Assembly: GCA_024500155.1 (NCBI GenBank)
Contig: CM044872.1
Coordinates: forward strand, 49,853,460 to 49,917,459
Length of the DNA stretch: 64,000 bases
Reading direction: 5' to 3'
From: Chenopodium formosanum
Lineage: Eukaryota; Streptophyta; Magnoliopsida; Caryophyllales; Amaranthaceae
Shown: one piece after another, positions 47,175 through 58,603 of the stretch
How the letters are laid out: each line of letters opens with the position of its first letter
Position numbering within the stretch: position 1 is the stretch's first letter
The notes under the pieces: generated by a model
Database searches by the model: none
What the model was told of the DNA's origin: nothing
The model's input: only the letters and a program-made list of their open reading frames with translations
Program-made: the position numbers and the translations under genes

Positions 47175-50100
47175 GGTTCTCTCTCTAGAATTCTAGAGCA
47201 TATCTCTCTTCTTACTTCCCTCCTTTCACCCCCTCCACTTTTCACATTTTACCCTGTTTTCTTCTCTTGTTTTCTTAAAGTCTATGTTTTCTTTCTTTAT
47301 CATTTTCTTCCCATCTCAACCCCCCAACCACTACATGGATGACTTAAATCAATTCCTCCCTTGCCTTCTCAAATTTAAGAAGAATAGGTCCGACCATGGC
47401 ACCGAACGAAGAAGAAGTCAAGAAAGCTCATAACGGGTTCCCAAGTCTAGTAATTGGCAAATTTAAAGATTGGCGCAATAATTCCTTTTCTAGAGAGGAA
47501 ATCCAAGCTTGGGTCTTCCTTGGATGGAAGGCAAAAGGCCTAATCACAGTGGAGAAGCTTGATGGTTTTTTCATTTTCAAATTCACTCATCATGAGGCCT
47601 ATAGGGCTCTTGCAAGGACTAGTACGATGAATTACAAGGGTGCGTTAATAGTGTTAGGTTTAAAATGTGCCTTATTGGTCATGCTCTCCGCTCAATGGCT
47701 TTTGATGAATGCTACATATGGGTCCAAGTAGAGGGAATTCCTCTGCATTATAATACCCTAGCGGTGGCGAGGCGAGCGCCAAATAAGGTTGGATGGATCC
47801 TCTATTTCGATGAGTCCACAGGTAAAATGCTCCTTTAGATCTAGGGTTTGGATTGATCTTAGCAAGTTGTTGATTCCAAGCCTATACTTTGAGTACGATC
47901 TGGGTAGTTTTGAATGGGTGGATTTTATATACGAGGGGTGTTTGTCTTTTGCAATGTGTGGAAGAGTAGGCCAAAAAGAAAATCATTGTAGGTCGTCTCC
48001 GGCCAACACTAGTATGGAAATCAGAGTAGCAATGATGCGCATTTGTGACGGAGAGGGAAACCTCAGAATCCATCCGAGTTATGTCCCATAGTTCACTAGC
48101 AAGCTAATTGGACTCAAGCGAATAGAGAAATTCAGAACTTCTTATGTTGACTTGCTTGAAAATTTCAGTGGTAGATATGAAGGAAGCTCTAGCCAATTGG
48201 GATCCTGAAAATGATTCGAAAGATGATGAGAGTTTAAATGAGCCAGATAAGCCATCGCAGGAAGATTTCGATGAATCCATGGGCAGCTCTAGTGATGACT
48301 CTAATGATGACAATGATAAGGGTGCTTCGCCGGATGAGAATTCCTGAGCTCCTATAAAGGTCGGCGGTGGGGTTAAGTCGAGATCGGAGCTAGCGGGAAT
48401 AAGAATGTTCAACATCGACCGGTTACTTGCCCGTCGCGAAAACGGCCGAGGGAGGTGGCAACGCCACCAAAGGTACGCGTTTTCGTCAATGTTAGTTGGA
48501 AGAGTCAATGCATTAATTTCGGCATTAATGATAGTACTGTGCATAGGGTGGCTATAGGCTATCATGAGATTGACTTTCCCAAGATTTTCTCTTTCTCCTC
48601 AGATGATGTTCCCTCGAAACAGTGGCGTAACCAGAAAATTTTCAAAGAGGTGGCCTAATCGATAAAGTAAAAATAATAACTCGACAAGTCATCTTAAATA
48701 CATATGTGATTCAACATTAACCATTAAAATAAAAAAGGTTTGTAAAATTTTAAAGTACAAACCAAAAAAAAAAGTACTAATCTCTTAACATGAGTTCTCA
48801 TAGGTTTCATAGAATAAAAGTCATCTATGATTGACTTATTTCGAATTTTCCAGCAATCTCCTTCTCAATATACATTAACAAGTAATTGAAAAGAAAGTCA
48901 TCTTCCATCTTATCTCGAAAAATAGTGTTCACAATTATGTGTTATATCTTATAATGACTAACTAAATTACATGGTATCTAATTTTAATTACTTAAAAATA
49001 ATTATGTAATCCTAATACATGTATTTAAAAATAAAATAATGAAATTTCAACAACAAACTTTTCGCTATAAAAAATAATAATAATATGAAAAATAAAAAAC
49101 GTAAAACATACCTGAAGGGTAAAGGAATTGTAATTGTCTAGCTAATTGATGTGTGTAATATCCAATTGATAAAAATTTAACAATTGTAAAAATTTAGTTG
49201 TGAACCTAGTAGGCTAGTACTTAACCGCTATATACATAGACATTAGACAACATATTGAACATAGTATGTAATTTTTGATATTTAGTAATAGAAAAAGGAA
49301 TTTTAAAAAAAAAATCATTTCTTCTCTTACACGTGATAGCCCGCCTAAAATGTACTGTACTTCTATATACATGGGCCTTTTTTTGTCCTTTTTTTAATTT
49401 ATTTTAAAAAAGGAATTTTTATTTTTTTGTCTTTTTTTTAATTTATTTTGGGTTTAGTAGTAAAAAAAATTTGGGCCAAGGGGGTGGCCATGGCCCACCC
49501 AGTCTCCCCTAATTCCACCCCTGCCTCGAAATCTTTAAGCCATTTTCCAAGCCACCCAACTTCTCCCTTGCGAAATTTCCTCTTTTAACCTTGATGGGAC
49601 GTCGTTTCCTACCCCTTTGGAGGGTAACACAGTAATTTCTCCCTATTCAACTCAAGAGCCCTTATCACATGCTCAGCTCAAATACTTGATTTCAGCATCT
49701 TCTATTCCTTATTCAGATAAAAATTCAAACTATTTAAGGAATATGCTACGTGTGCTTGGAATTCTTGTTTTTGGTATTAATGCCTTTTCAACTACCTTTC
49801 TTGATAAAAGCAGTAAACTTTCACTTTCTCACCACTCTTTATTTATTCAAACACATGAAAACACTATCACCCTTTTCCACGTTTCCAAAAATAGCTCAAT
49901 ATTCTCTCTTGAAAGCAACCATCTCATGGATCCTCTACAAGCGCTTGTGGATTTTTTTTGTTTTGGGTTTCCAGATGATGACATGTCTTCTTTTAGGGTT
50001 CCTCCATCACCAACTGGCTCATGTGTTCAACCTAGAGCGTCGGATGCGGGGGCGGCTGGGCTTCCTTGCTCTGTTGTAGCTCCTAGGCCTATGTGGGGCA

Positions 50101-51268
50101 TAAGTCCACCATCTCCGCCTACTTAGGTCTAACTGGATCCTATAGTAAATGGCCCCAGTTGATGAGGTATATTCAAACTCTTCTCCTTTGACTTTTGATG
50201 AATTGGGTAAAATTATCTGGCCTTTTTGCAAGCCCAATCCAAATGTTACAGGCCCAAGCTTGAATGAGCCCAATTTCCCTGCCTTTAAATCTAGGGTTGA
50301 TTCACCTAATTGTGAACTACCTCCAAACCCACCAAACATTCCTGATTCCCCAATCTCGATCTTTGCTGCAAGCCAAGTTCTTTCACAACCCACCCCTTTA
50401 GACCTCAACCCCTATCTGGCCATGATCCGGGATCTGAACATAACCCCCATTTCATCAGATTCTGACAAAGAAGTACAGATCTGATCTAGCCAGCAGGATC
50501 AACCAAGGGCTCCCACTGAAAGCCCAAGCCCAACCTCCGTCGGAAGCTCAAGCCCTTTTACCTTGTCAATCCTTAATCCGGCCAAAAAGGAGGGGAACTG
50601 ATTTAGAAGGCCCAAGTAATGTGAAGCGTTGGAATCCCAATGCCTTGATTATGGAAAAGCTGTGGGAGATGGAGAAGGAATTAGAGAAAAGCTCGTTGGA
50701 CTTGAACAACTCAGTTCTGACTTCAAACCAATCTTTTGTTGCCGATCAAGGGGGAGAACAGGGAAAAGGGAAGAAGCGGAAAAAGCCGAGGGTTTAGAAG
50801 GGTGATTTGATGACGAAGGTGATTAAGGAGGTGGTAATTAGTCACGCTGACAAGAACAAGGAGGATCCGAATGTTGGAAAGACTGAGGAGAGAGTGAGTG
50901 AAGAGAAGGAGGTGACAATGATGTTCAGTTGCTACTGCAAGATGGGGTGTGTGGATGGCCTACCCCCAAAGGTCTGTGTGTTACTCCTACAATACAATTT
51001 GTTAGTAGTTTAGTTATTTCTATGTCTTTAAATTGTATCTTTTTATGTGAAACTAAATGTAAAGTCTCAAGCTTTACTCCAATTTTCTCAAAGATGGGGA
51101 GTTGATGCTTGTGACTCGACTAGAGGTCTTTTTGTAGCCCGGGCAAGCACTCCTTCGGTGTTTCATGGTCTCTGATGTCATGCTTTAGTGGTATTAAAAC
51201 CCCAAATGTTGTATTATTTTTCACAATTTTTCCTATTTTTCTTTTTTCTCTTTTTAATAAAAAAAAAC
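47175..51268 (+). pseudogene. LINE ORF1 relic (DUF4283 plus zinc knuckle), split by a hAT
   Basis: From an ATG at 47396 the frame encodes a DUF4283-type domain (LVIGKFKDWRNNSFSREEIQ, then FIFKFTHHEAY). After a frameshift near 47700 it continues as WVQVEGIPLHYNTLAVARR, then RVWIDLSKLLIPSLYF and the degenerate zinc knuckle CGRVGQKENHC. This order is typical of ORF1 in plant L1-type LINEs. Acidic and proline-rich stretches follow to about 50800, broken by stops and a 904 bp hAT insertion. No ORF2 endonuclease or reverse transcriptase is found. The right end carries an A-run near 51260; 'aaactaa' flanks both sides and may be a short target duplication. Confidence 0.75.
48620..49523. mobile_element. 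Non-autonomous hAT element with 8 bp target duplication
   Basis: A 904 bp element beginning CAGTGGCGTAACCAG and ending in the complement of CAGGGGTGGAATTAG, flanked by perfect CCTCGAAA at 48612-48619 and 49524-49531. An 8 bp duplication with CAG-type termini identifies the hAT superfamily. It carries no transposase; the interior is AT-rich. It cut the older LINE relic. Confidence 0.88.
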
Positions 51269-51303
51269 TAAAATTTCCAACAATATTCTTTGTAAAAAAA
51301 CTA

Positions 51304-51560
51304 CTTCCTCCATCCTTGTATTTTTGCCCCATTGCCACTTTTAGGATCAAATTTTAAAAACTTTGACCATACGTTACCACTTATTTATAAGATAGAATAT
51401 AGTCATGTGAGATCTTATTATGTTTGTCTCATTATATATTTTATTAATATCATGTTTTTATAATTGTTACATGTATGAAAATAAAGTTATAGACGTTCTA
51501 AAATGTATCTTGAAAACCGTGCAAAGTCAAATGGGGCAAAAAAAATTAGGGACAATAGAG
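51304..51560. mobile_element. Stowaway-like MITE in the FLN2 upstream region
   Basis: A 257 bp element flanked by TA. The left CTTCCTCCATCCTTGTATTTTTGCCCCATT pairs with the complement of the right-end stretch, which includes AAATGGGGCAAAAAAAATTAGGG. It ends about 240 bp before the FLN2 ATG. Confidence 0.7.
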
Positions 51561-51802
51561 TATCAAATTGGATTTTGCTTAGTTAATCTCATTCTAAGAG
51601 GTGTTGTACCTCATCCTCTCCCGCTAATTGTTGATTAACTACTCTCTCATTCGCTCTGTTTTTGTAGCTATCATCTTCTTCATTTTCTTCCTAAACCCTT
51701 CCACCACTAAACCCATTTCTCTCTTTCTCTCTCCTCTAAACCCCAGATATGCTGACCTCCATTTGAGCTCTTTTGGAGGTTGCTACTTCAGGCTTTGCTC
51801 TA

Positions 51803-54800
51803 ATGGCTTCTCTCTCTTTTACCCAATTTCTTTCTTTGCCCAGGTTTCTTCATTTCGCTTCTTTTAATTCAATTGTTTTTGCTCGTTATTATTTGACTCA
51901 ATTTAATTGTTTTCTTGTATGTACATGTTATTTATTTGATTAATTGCTATTTGGGTTTTGCTGAAATACTTGAGGGTTTTGTGGGATTGTCTGATTTCAG
52001 AGGAGAATTTTGCTTATTATCTGTGTTGCTTGACTAGTGATTATTGCCTAATATGCTAGTTTTTCGGGAATCGAATGTAAGAGATCGTTCTCAATTTTGG
52101 ATAATTGTAGTTGAACAAGGAATGTCATGTTGTTACCCAATTGTAGCCTATGAAGTTCTAGCCTAGGGTTATATGTTGGAGGGAGGGTGTTGTTATATGT
52201 TTTCGTGCTCCCAAATGAATATGCACTTTTTCTGAAACAAACATGACCCTTATTTATAATGAATCCGAGCTCAACCAAGTTTGTTTGTGGAATTAGAGCA
52301 TATTCATATGGAGTACCATTCACATGTGCTCCCATAAAAATATGATGGTGGAAGCGTATGCGCAGTGCTCACTGTGCATCCGTTGAACATCAAGCCTAAA
52401 ATCAATGAACATAAGACTAACTGACTCCAATGAACGTAGACCTCAATGAACATAAGAGCTATGGCTAAGATGATGTTAGTTTACATTTCTTCATATCAAT
52501 TTAGTAGAGGGAATCAAGACTTAGTGAGCATGAGTGAGTAGGGAAACATTAGCAGTTCCTGCTACGTTTCTAAATAATTACCACGAATATGCAATCAGCA
52601 TGCTTGCTATTAAAACCCCGAAGCAAGCTACTGTAATTTTTGGCTTCACATACTTGCTAGATTTACTAGCAGGTTTTGATATACCTAATCTGCATTAAAT
52701 AATTAATGTATTACAAATTAACATTGTGCAAGTCCATATGGTTCAAGATACATTTATTCATGGTAAGTCTGATCAGTACTCCATGCTCTTATTCCAAACT
52801 GTTTAGTGCTGCATTTCCTCTCAATTTTGGCCAATATCAGTGTGATGAGTGCCTTATATAGTTGGCGAAAAAAATTTCAGGTGGAACTATAAAGCACCAT
52901 TCTTAGCTACTGTAGAATTCATGCTAGTTACAGAACATAGATTACCGAATAGATGGGTTTTGTCAGCAACATCTAAAAAAGCAATTGCAGCATCTTTAGC
53001 TCAAGACGAGGCATCTAAGGAACCAGAGGGAACAAAAAAGATTAAGAGCACACGAGGTAGAAAGAAGAAAAATATTGAATTGCAGGATGATGATTCTATC
53101 CTGTCAGTCAGTGGTTCTATTTCAGAACTTGACGTCTCTGATAAAGCATCAGTTAGCAATTCTGAGAAACCCAAGAGAAGAACTACAAAGAAAGGTATAC
53201 GACTGTGTTATCTAGCTTATTGCATGATATGTTTCAACTTTATATGATATGAATGCGAAGTTATGGTACTTGAGGCTGAAATGAAATTTTTTCAGCTGTG
53301 TCTGCAACTTCCAGTACGGAAAAAGTGAAGACAGAAAAGAAGACAAGGGGGAGGAAGATCAAGGAAGAAATCAGTAAGGTAGATGACCATGAAAGTGAGA
53401 TGGAATTCATTGATTCAGAGGGGGTCGTCTACATTGCAGATCAAGAAAAGGAGAATGATGACATAGATTTGGAATTCGAAAAGGGTGATGATGAGGATAT
53501 AAGCTTCACTTATGGTTGGCCTCCTCTTGTTTGTTGCTTTGGAGCAGCACAGCATGCATTTGTGCCATCAGGAAGGCCTGCCAATCGGCATATAGATTAT
53601 GAAATTCATGATGCACTTAAAGATGCATTGTGGGCGCCTGAAAAGTTTATTAGGGCTCCTGGTAGCTCAGCAGGTGGTGTTGCAATTGCTCTAGCATCCT
53701 TGGGTGGTCGAGTTGCTTTCATGGGTAAACTTGGGAATGATGACTATGGGCAGACCATGCTGTATTTCTTAAATGTCAAAAAGGTTCAAACACGGTCAGT
53801 TTGTGTTGATGATAAAAGACCGACAGCTGTGTCACAAATGAAGATTGCTAAGAGGGGTGCTTTACGAACGACCACTGTCAAACCTTGTGCAGAGGATTCT
53901 TTGGCAATATCAGAGATCAATATTGATGTGTTGAAGGAGGTAATGCCAGTATTTTTGGTTTTTATTTATATTAATATTTACTGTTTTCTCTAAGTTCATA
54001 CATTGAAGTCCTTGTTTTATAGATTTTTTTAAATATACATAAGTTTTCCTTACAGAGCTGCAAAGTATAAGGATTAAATTGAGAAATATATATAGAATTT
54101 GCATTCCAGTTCAGTTTTCCTTACACCTCTACTACTTTTTTTTTCCTTCTGGAAGCAGCTTATATATTGTTTTTCATACTGAAGGTACGAGCTGTGTCTT
54201 ATAAGGAAAATGTAATAATGAAAAATCAGAAAAGGGGAAATTATTAAGCAGAAGAAATATCTCAAGCATGTATAGAACCTTGTGAAATTAATAAGAGTTT
54301 AAAACAGTGTAGATCAACTTATCAAATTCAGAATTCTTTTTAATTTAAAATTAAGGTGTCCTCTGCTGATTATTTGGTGTAAGAGATACTTGATGGGGCA
54401 TATTGTTGGGATTCAAGGATAGAGATCATGAAGCTTCTTTCTACCATACCGCTCTCTCCCACCATATCCCATTAGAGTACCTATTCTTTCCTCCCACTGA
54501 TAGAACTGCAAGTCTGCAACAAGGCCCAATAAATAATAATGGAATATAAGGAAACATAACTTGAGCAAGCTATTACCTAAAATCAAACTTTTTTGTGCCA
54601 TCTTTTTTATCCTCAAAACCAAAGGGAGACCCTGATAATGTTTAATTTTTCTTGAGCTATTACCTAAATTCGTTAACTAAGCTTTCTAAAATATTTAGCA
54701 GAAGGTCAAAATCATGGTAGTAGTAGGTGTGTCACTGGTGTATCTTGTAGCTAATTATCTCGACATAGTAATATTAATGTTAATGAAGTATGGTTGTGGT

Positions 54801-56625
54801 GCATATATGACTCATTATCTTCCATACTTCTGTACCAAACACCTGGCCATTTTCACACCTAGTTTATGCAGCCTGGGGTTGTATGGTCTAGGTTATTCTT
54901 CTTATTTATTAAAAATATTATTATTTTTTCAATGTAATGTGCAAGTATGTACATGAATCTATGCTGTGTGTTCTTGCTTCTTGTTTGAGTATGCTATGCT
55001 GAGTGCTATATAGGATGTGCTGTTGAGATTAAATTCTATTTTTATTTTAATGCAGGCGAAGATGTTTTACTTCACTACAACTTCCTTGCTTGATGCTAAT
55101 ATGAGGAAAGCGACTATACGAGCACTTAAGCTATCAAAGAAATTAGGTGGTGTCATCTTTTATGATCTTAACCTCCCTTTGCCACTTTGGCACTCCAATG
55201 AAGAAACCAAATCTTTCATTCAGCAAGTATGGAGCCTTGCAGATGTCATTGAAGTCACAAAACAAGAACTTGAGTTTCTTTGTGGAATTAAGCCTTCTGA
55301 AGAGTTTGACACCAAAAATAATAAGAAATTTAAATTTGAGCATTATGAACCTGATGTTATAGCCCCTCTATGGCATGAGAATCTCAAAGTTCTGTTTGTG
55401 ACTAATGGGACTTCTAAGATTCACTATTACACCAAAGAGCATAATGGTGCTGTTCTTGGAGTGGAAGATGCTCCAATGTCTCCTTTCACTCAGGATATGT
55501 CGGCATCTGGAGATGGCATAGTGGCAGGTATATCCACTGAAACTTGAATTTTCGGCACATGAATGCATCTTTTCTTCTTTAAAACATTAAATGCATTATG
55601 TACTTAAATGAAGCTGCATTTTGGCCAATTTTTAGCAGTAGCTCTGTTTAATTTTTGTTGCTGACTTGCATTAGTCAAGTAGCTTATGGGTGAGACTTTA
55701 ATTCATATTCACAGCCCAAAAAATCAGACACAGCACTGTGCCTCTGCAGCCCTAAAGGTCATGTCAATCTAGACCAATTTTTCAATCAATTATAAAAAGC
55801 CATGCATGTATTTATCCTCAAGTAATTCTCTTATGTGATCTTGTGAGTTTCACATTTTTAAGACATGCCTTTGTGCAATAATTCGTTCATCGGGATGGTG
55901 TGGGATGAAATATATGTTTGCATATGTGAGTATTGACTAGGAAAAATCTTTATCAAACACAGCCCCCCTTCCTACATATTTATACAAGACATGGGTAGGA
56001 ATCTTGATGCTAACTAAGTACCCTACCAGAAAATGGGAGAAAGATGCATCTCTCAGGTTAATACTACTTGGGTTCAATGCAAATCATGCCAAATCCGTAG
56101 CATAGGTTTGAAAGTTTTAAGATGTGTTGTTGCACCCTTGTACAACACTATAGTTTCATTGGCCTTCCTGGGCCTTCTGGCTATCTTTCTGCAGTACTGT
56201 CCTTGGGTCTTGCTCCAAACAAAAAATGGTTGATCCTTATCTTTTGGTTTTGGCATTAGTAGGCATTAATTGTATTTTCTGATTTTCTGGAAAAATGCTT
56301 TATATTTTATCTGCTGTCCTTGTTTCTGCTGTCTCATATGATATCAGTTATCCTTTGTTGATAGTGTTTTTACTATTTCTTTTCAGCTCTCTTGAGGATG
56401 TTGACAGTGCAACCACATCTTATAACAGACAAAGATTACTTGGAGCGTGCAATCAAATATGCTGTTAATTGTGGAGTAGTTGAACAGTGGATTATAACTC
56501 GGCAACAAGGCTTCCCTGCTAAGGAAGGCATGGAAGAAGATGAAGAAGATTCCATTCCCGACCTTAATGGCATTAGGTCTATAACCGAGAGAGAATTCCG
56601 AACAGTAATGCCTATTCTCAGTTGA
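51803..56625 (+). CDS. FLN2: FRUCTOKINASE-LIKE 2, plastid transcription-associated pfkB protein
   Basis: Five exons: 51803-51843, 52881-53194, 53296-53939, 55056-55527 and 56387-56625, giving 569 residues. By family knowledge FLN2 binds the plastid-encoded RNA polymerase complex and thioredoxin z and is needed for chloroplast gene expression; it is not thought to be an active fructokinase. The tiny first exon encodes MASLSFTQFLSLPR, the start of the transit peptide. Basic STRGRKKK and TRGRKIKE segments and acidic stretches follow, then the pfkB fold: YGWPPLVCCFGAAQHAF, GGVAIALASLGGRVAFMGK, VIFYDLNLPLPLW, LFVTNGTSKIHYY. The usual GAGD active-site motif reads DMSASGDGI, keeping the Asp. The protein ends at SITEREFRTVMPILS, earlier than Arabidopsis FLN2 (about 614 residues), so a terminal exon may be missed. 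Confidence 0.93.
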
Positions 56626-58603
56626 TCAAATTCAGTCTCTACCATAGGGATCTATTTTGTTAGCTTAGACATGATCGAATCTACATTCTTCACATCCTCT
56701 TTAAGGTGAGATTATATCCCCCACCCTAGTTGTTCCCCCTAACTTATTTACCAATTATTCATCACTTCTAAGTTCTAACGCGAAACTTACATTTAAATGT
56801 AGGTTTTTTTTACAGGGGTAGAACTTTTCGTCCCAGAACTCGGCCGTAACATTGTTAAGCACCATGCAAAGCTGGGATGAACAGAGATGCTCCTCAGAAA
56901 TCATCATGCCCTTGCATTTCTATACTAGGATAGGTAGATGGATAATATATTTGAGTCACCTTATCTTGTATTGAGATTTTCTGAATATTAATTTACCCAT
57001 AAAAAAGGAGTAACAAAGCAAAGAAATGGTCCCCCAACAAATTGTCCAATCATCATTCTTATCCTATGTCACCTGAATTATCGGATTATCAAATCATACA
57101 TAGTATAACCCTAATATTCACAGTTTTCTTGTCCCAACAACTTACTTTTGAGTCAGATAATTTTAATCTTATGTTAAAATTTATAATCTCAATAAAAAAA
57201 ATAAAAATAAAAATAAAAAGTGTCAGCTTTAACTGGAGGACCAGGTGGGTTTCTCTTTAATGTGGATTGTGGACCTTTGAAAATGAAGATTAGTGATGGC
57301 GTAATATGCTGTTTAACAAAATTATTAATCTCTAATTACGGAGTACTTATTATTGCTTAGGTTAGTGGGTTTACTGCTTTGGAGACAATGCGTTATTGGA
57401 TCTGCTGCAATAATTAATGGGGGTTAATCTTATCTTTCATTCTTATTTCTAGGTAATGCGACCCAACTCAATCATTTTTCTTGGTAGACATCACATGAGG
57501 GAACAATACTATATTTGATTAAGATGCTAATTATTATGTAAGGTTCTTGGGGAGAAAAAGGGTAATGATATAAAAAGGGTTAGAAATTGGAGTTTTCTTG
57601 TCATATGTGAGTATGTGTGATCACATACGTACTCACATACGAAGTGAATGCGCACCTTATGAACTTGTGTAAACATAATCCTTATGTTTATGTTATTTGT
57701 TCTCGAGTACCTATGCTAGAGAGTATATGTCAACTCTTTCATTCGCGACAACTTTCCAACTTCTCAAATTTGAAAGAAGTGTGAATTAACCATACCTTTA
57801 TGATCATGCTTAGTATCAATTTTGTCAAAAATCTAACATGAACACTTAAAGTGAAATGAAGAGTCCGAGTAACATAGGCGACACCTAATAATCTAATATG
57901 TATTGCTTGATAGATTTAGCTTTCACATCTAGAATTAATGATAGTTGCAAAATTAATGTGATACACATATTCTCTTTAACTTTTACACGTTAAAGGAATC
58001 TAAGATGCCTTTGGTCAAGTGTTCTTAATCATAATGCATGAACTTCAATGGTAGGTTGGAATCTTCATCTTTAAAACAATCATTACTGGCTAAAAACAAT
58101 CAACAAGAATATATTTGATTCCTCTAAATTTTTTTAATCATTTTTTTAGGACTAACAAAGTCACAAAACAAACACCAAAAACTAGATTTTAGCATAGTTT
58201 TCGCATTGGTGTGACAGCAGAAGAATTCTGTAGGCTAAGGTTACCAGTTCATGTAAGATAACATTATAACAGATTAACAGCTGACAGTAAGAAACTAAAT
58301 TTCGGACAAAACTAAATTTCTTGACAAAACTAAATTTGCTCCTCTTTGCTGCAAAAATATACACCAATGTTGAGGAAAGAGATGATGATGGTGACGATAA
58401 GTCGAAAATGAGTGCAATTATACACTGTAAACCATCCAAAAGCTGCCTATTCACAAAACAACCAATCCTACCACTTGAGAAGCACAAAAAGAATTAAGAA
58501 ACCAATCTGCAAGCCTCCAGTTATTACGCTCTTCTCAGCCAAAAAACAACTATCCAAAATGAGGGGTCGAAAGCATAGGTTAATCACACGAATGAGTTGA
58601 TCA
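56626..58603. other. Tail-to-tail intergenic region after FLN2
   Basis: This holds the FLN2 3' flank and, near 58200-58603, the likely 3' flank of the phosphogluconolactonase gene on the other strand. A 35 bp near-perfect palindrome lies at about 57603-57638. No gene is seen. Confidence 0.5.
57603..57638. repeat. Near-perfect palindrome
   Basis: TATGTGAGTATGTGTGATCA followed by CATACGTACTCACATA: the two halves pair except for about one offset base. It could extrude a short cruciform. It is not linked to a recognised element. Confidence 0.6.

Larger units (their letters stand above)
44420..51802. other. Divergent intergenic region between HPPK/DHPS and FLN2
   Basis: From 44420 to about 45200 lie the leader exon, leader intron and promoter of HPPK/DHPS. 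After that come a retroelement 5' fragment (45681-45890), MITEs (45921-46252, 46845-46935), a LINE relic split by a hAT element (47175-51268), and a Stowaway MITE (51304-51560) just before FLN2. No host gene is supported. Confidence 0.55.

Noticed and set aside
47396..48091. Functional host gene with a DUF4283 domain and zinc knuckle
   Set aside because: The domain is split by frameshifts and stops and lies in a degraded element with an A-rich end, so it is a retroelement relic.
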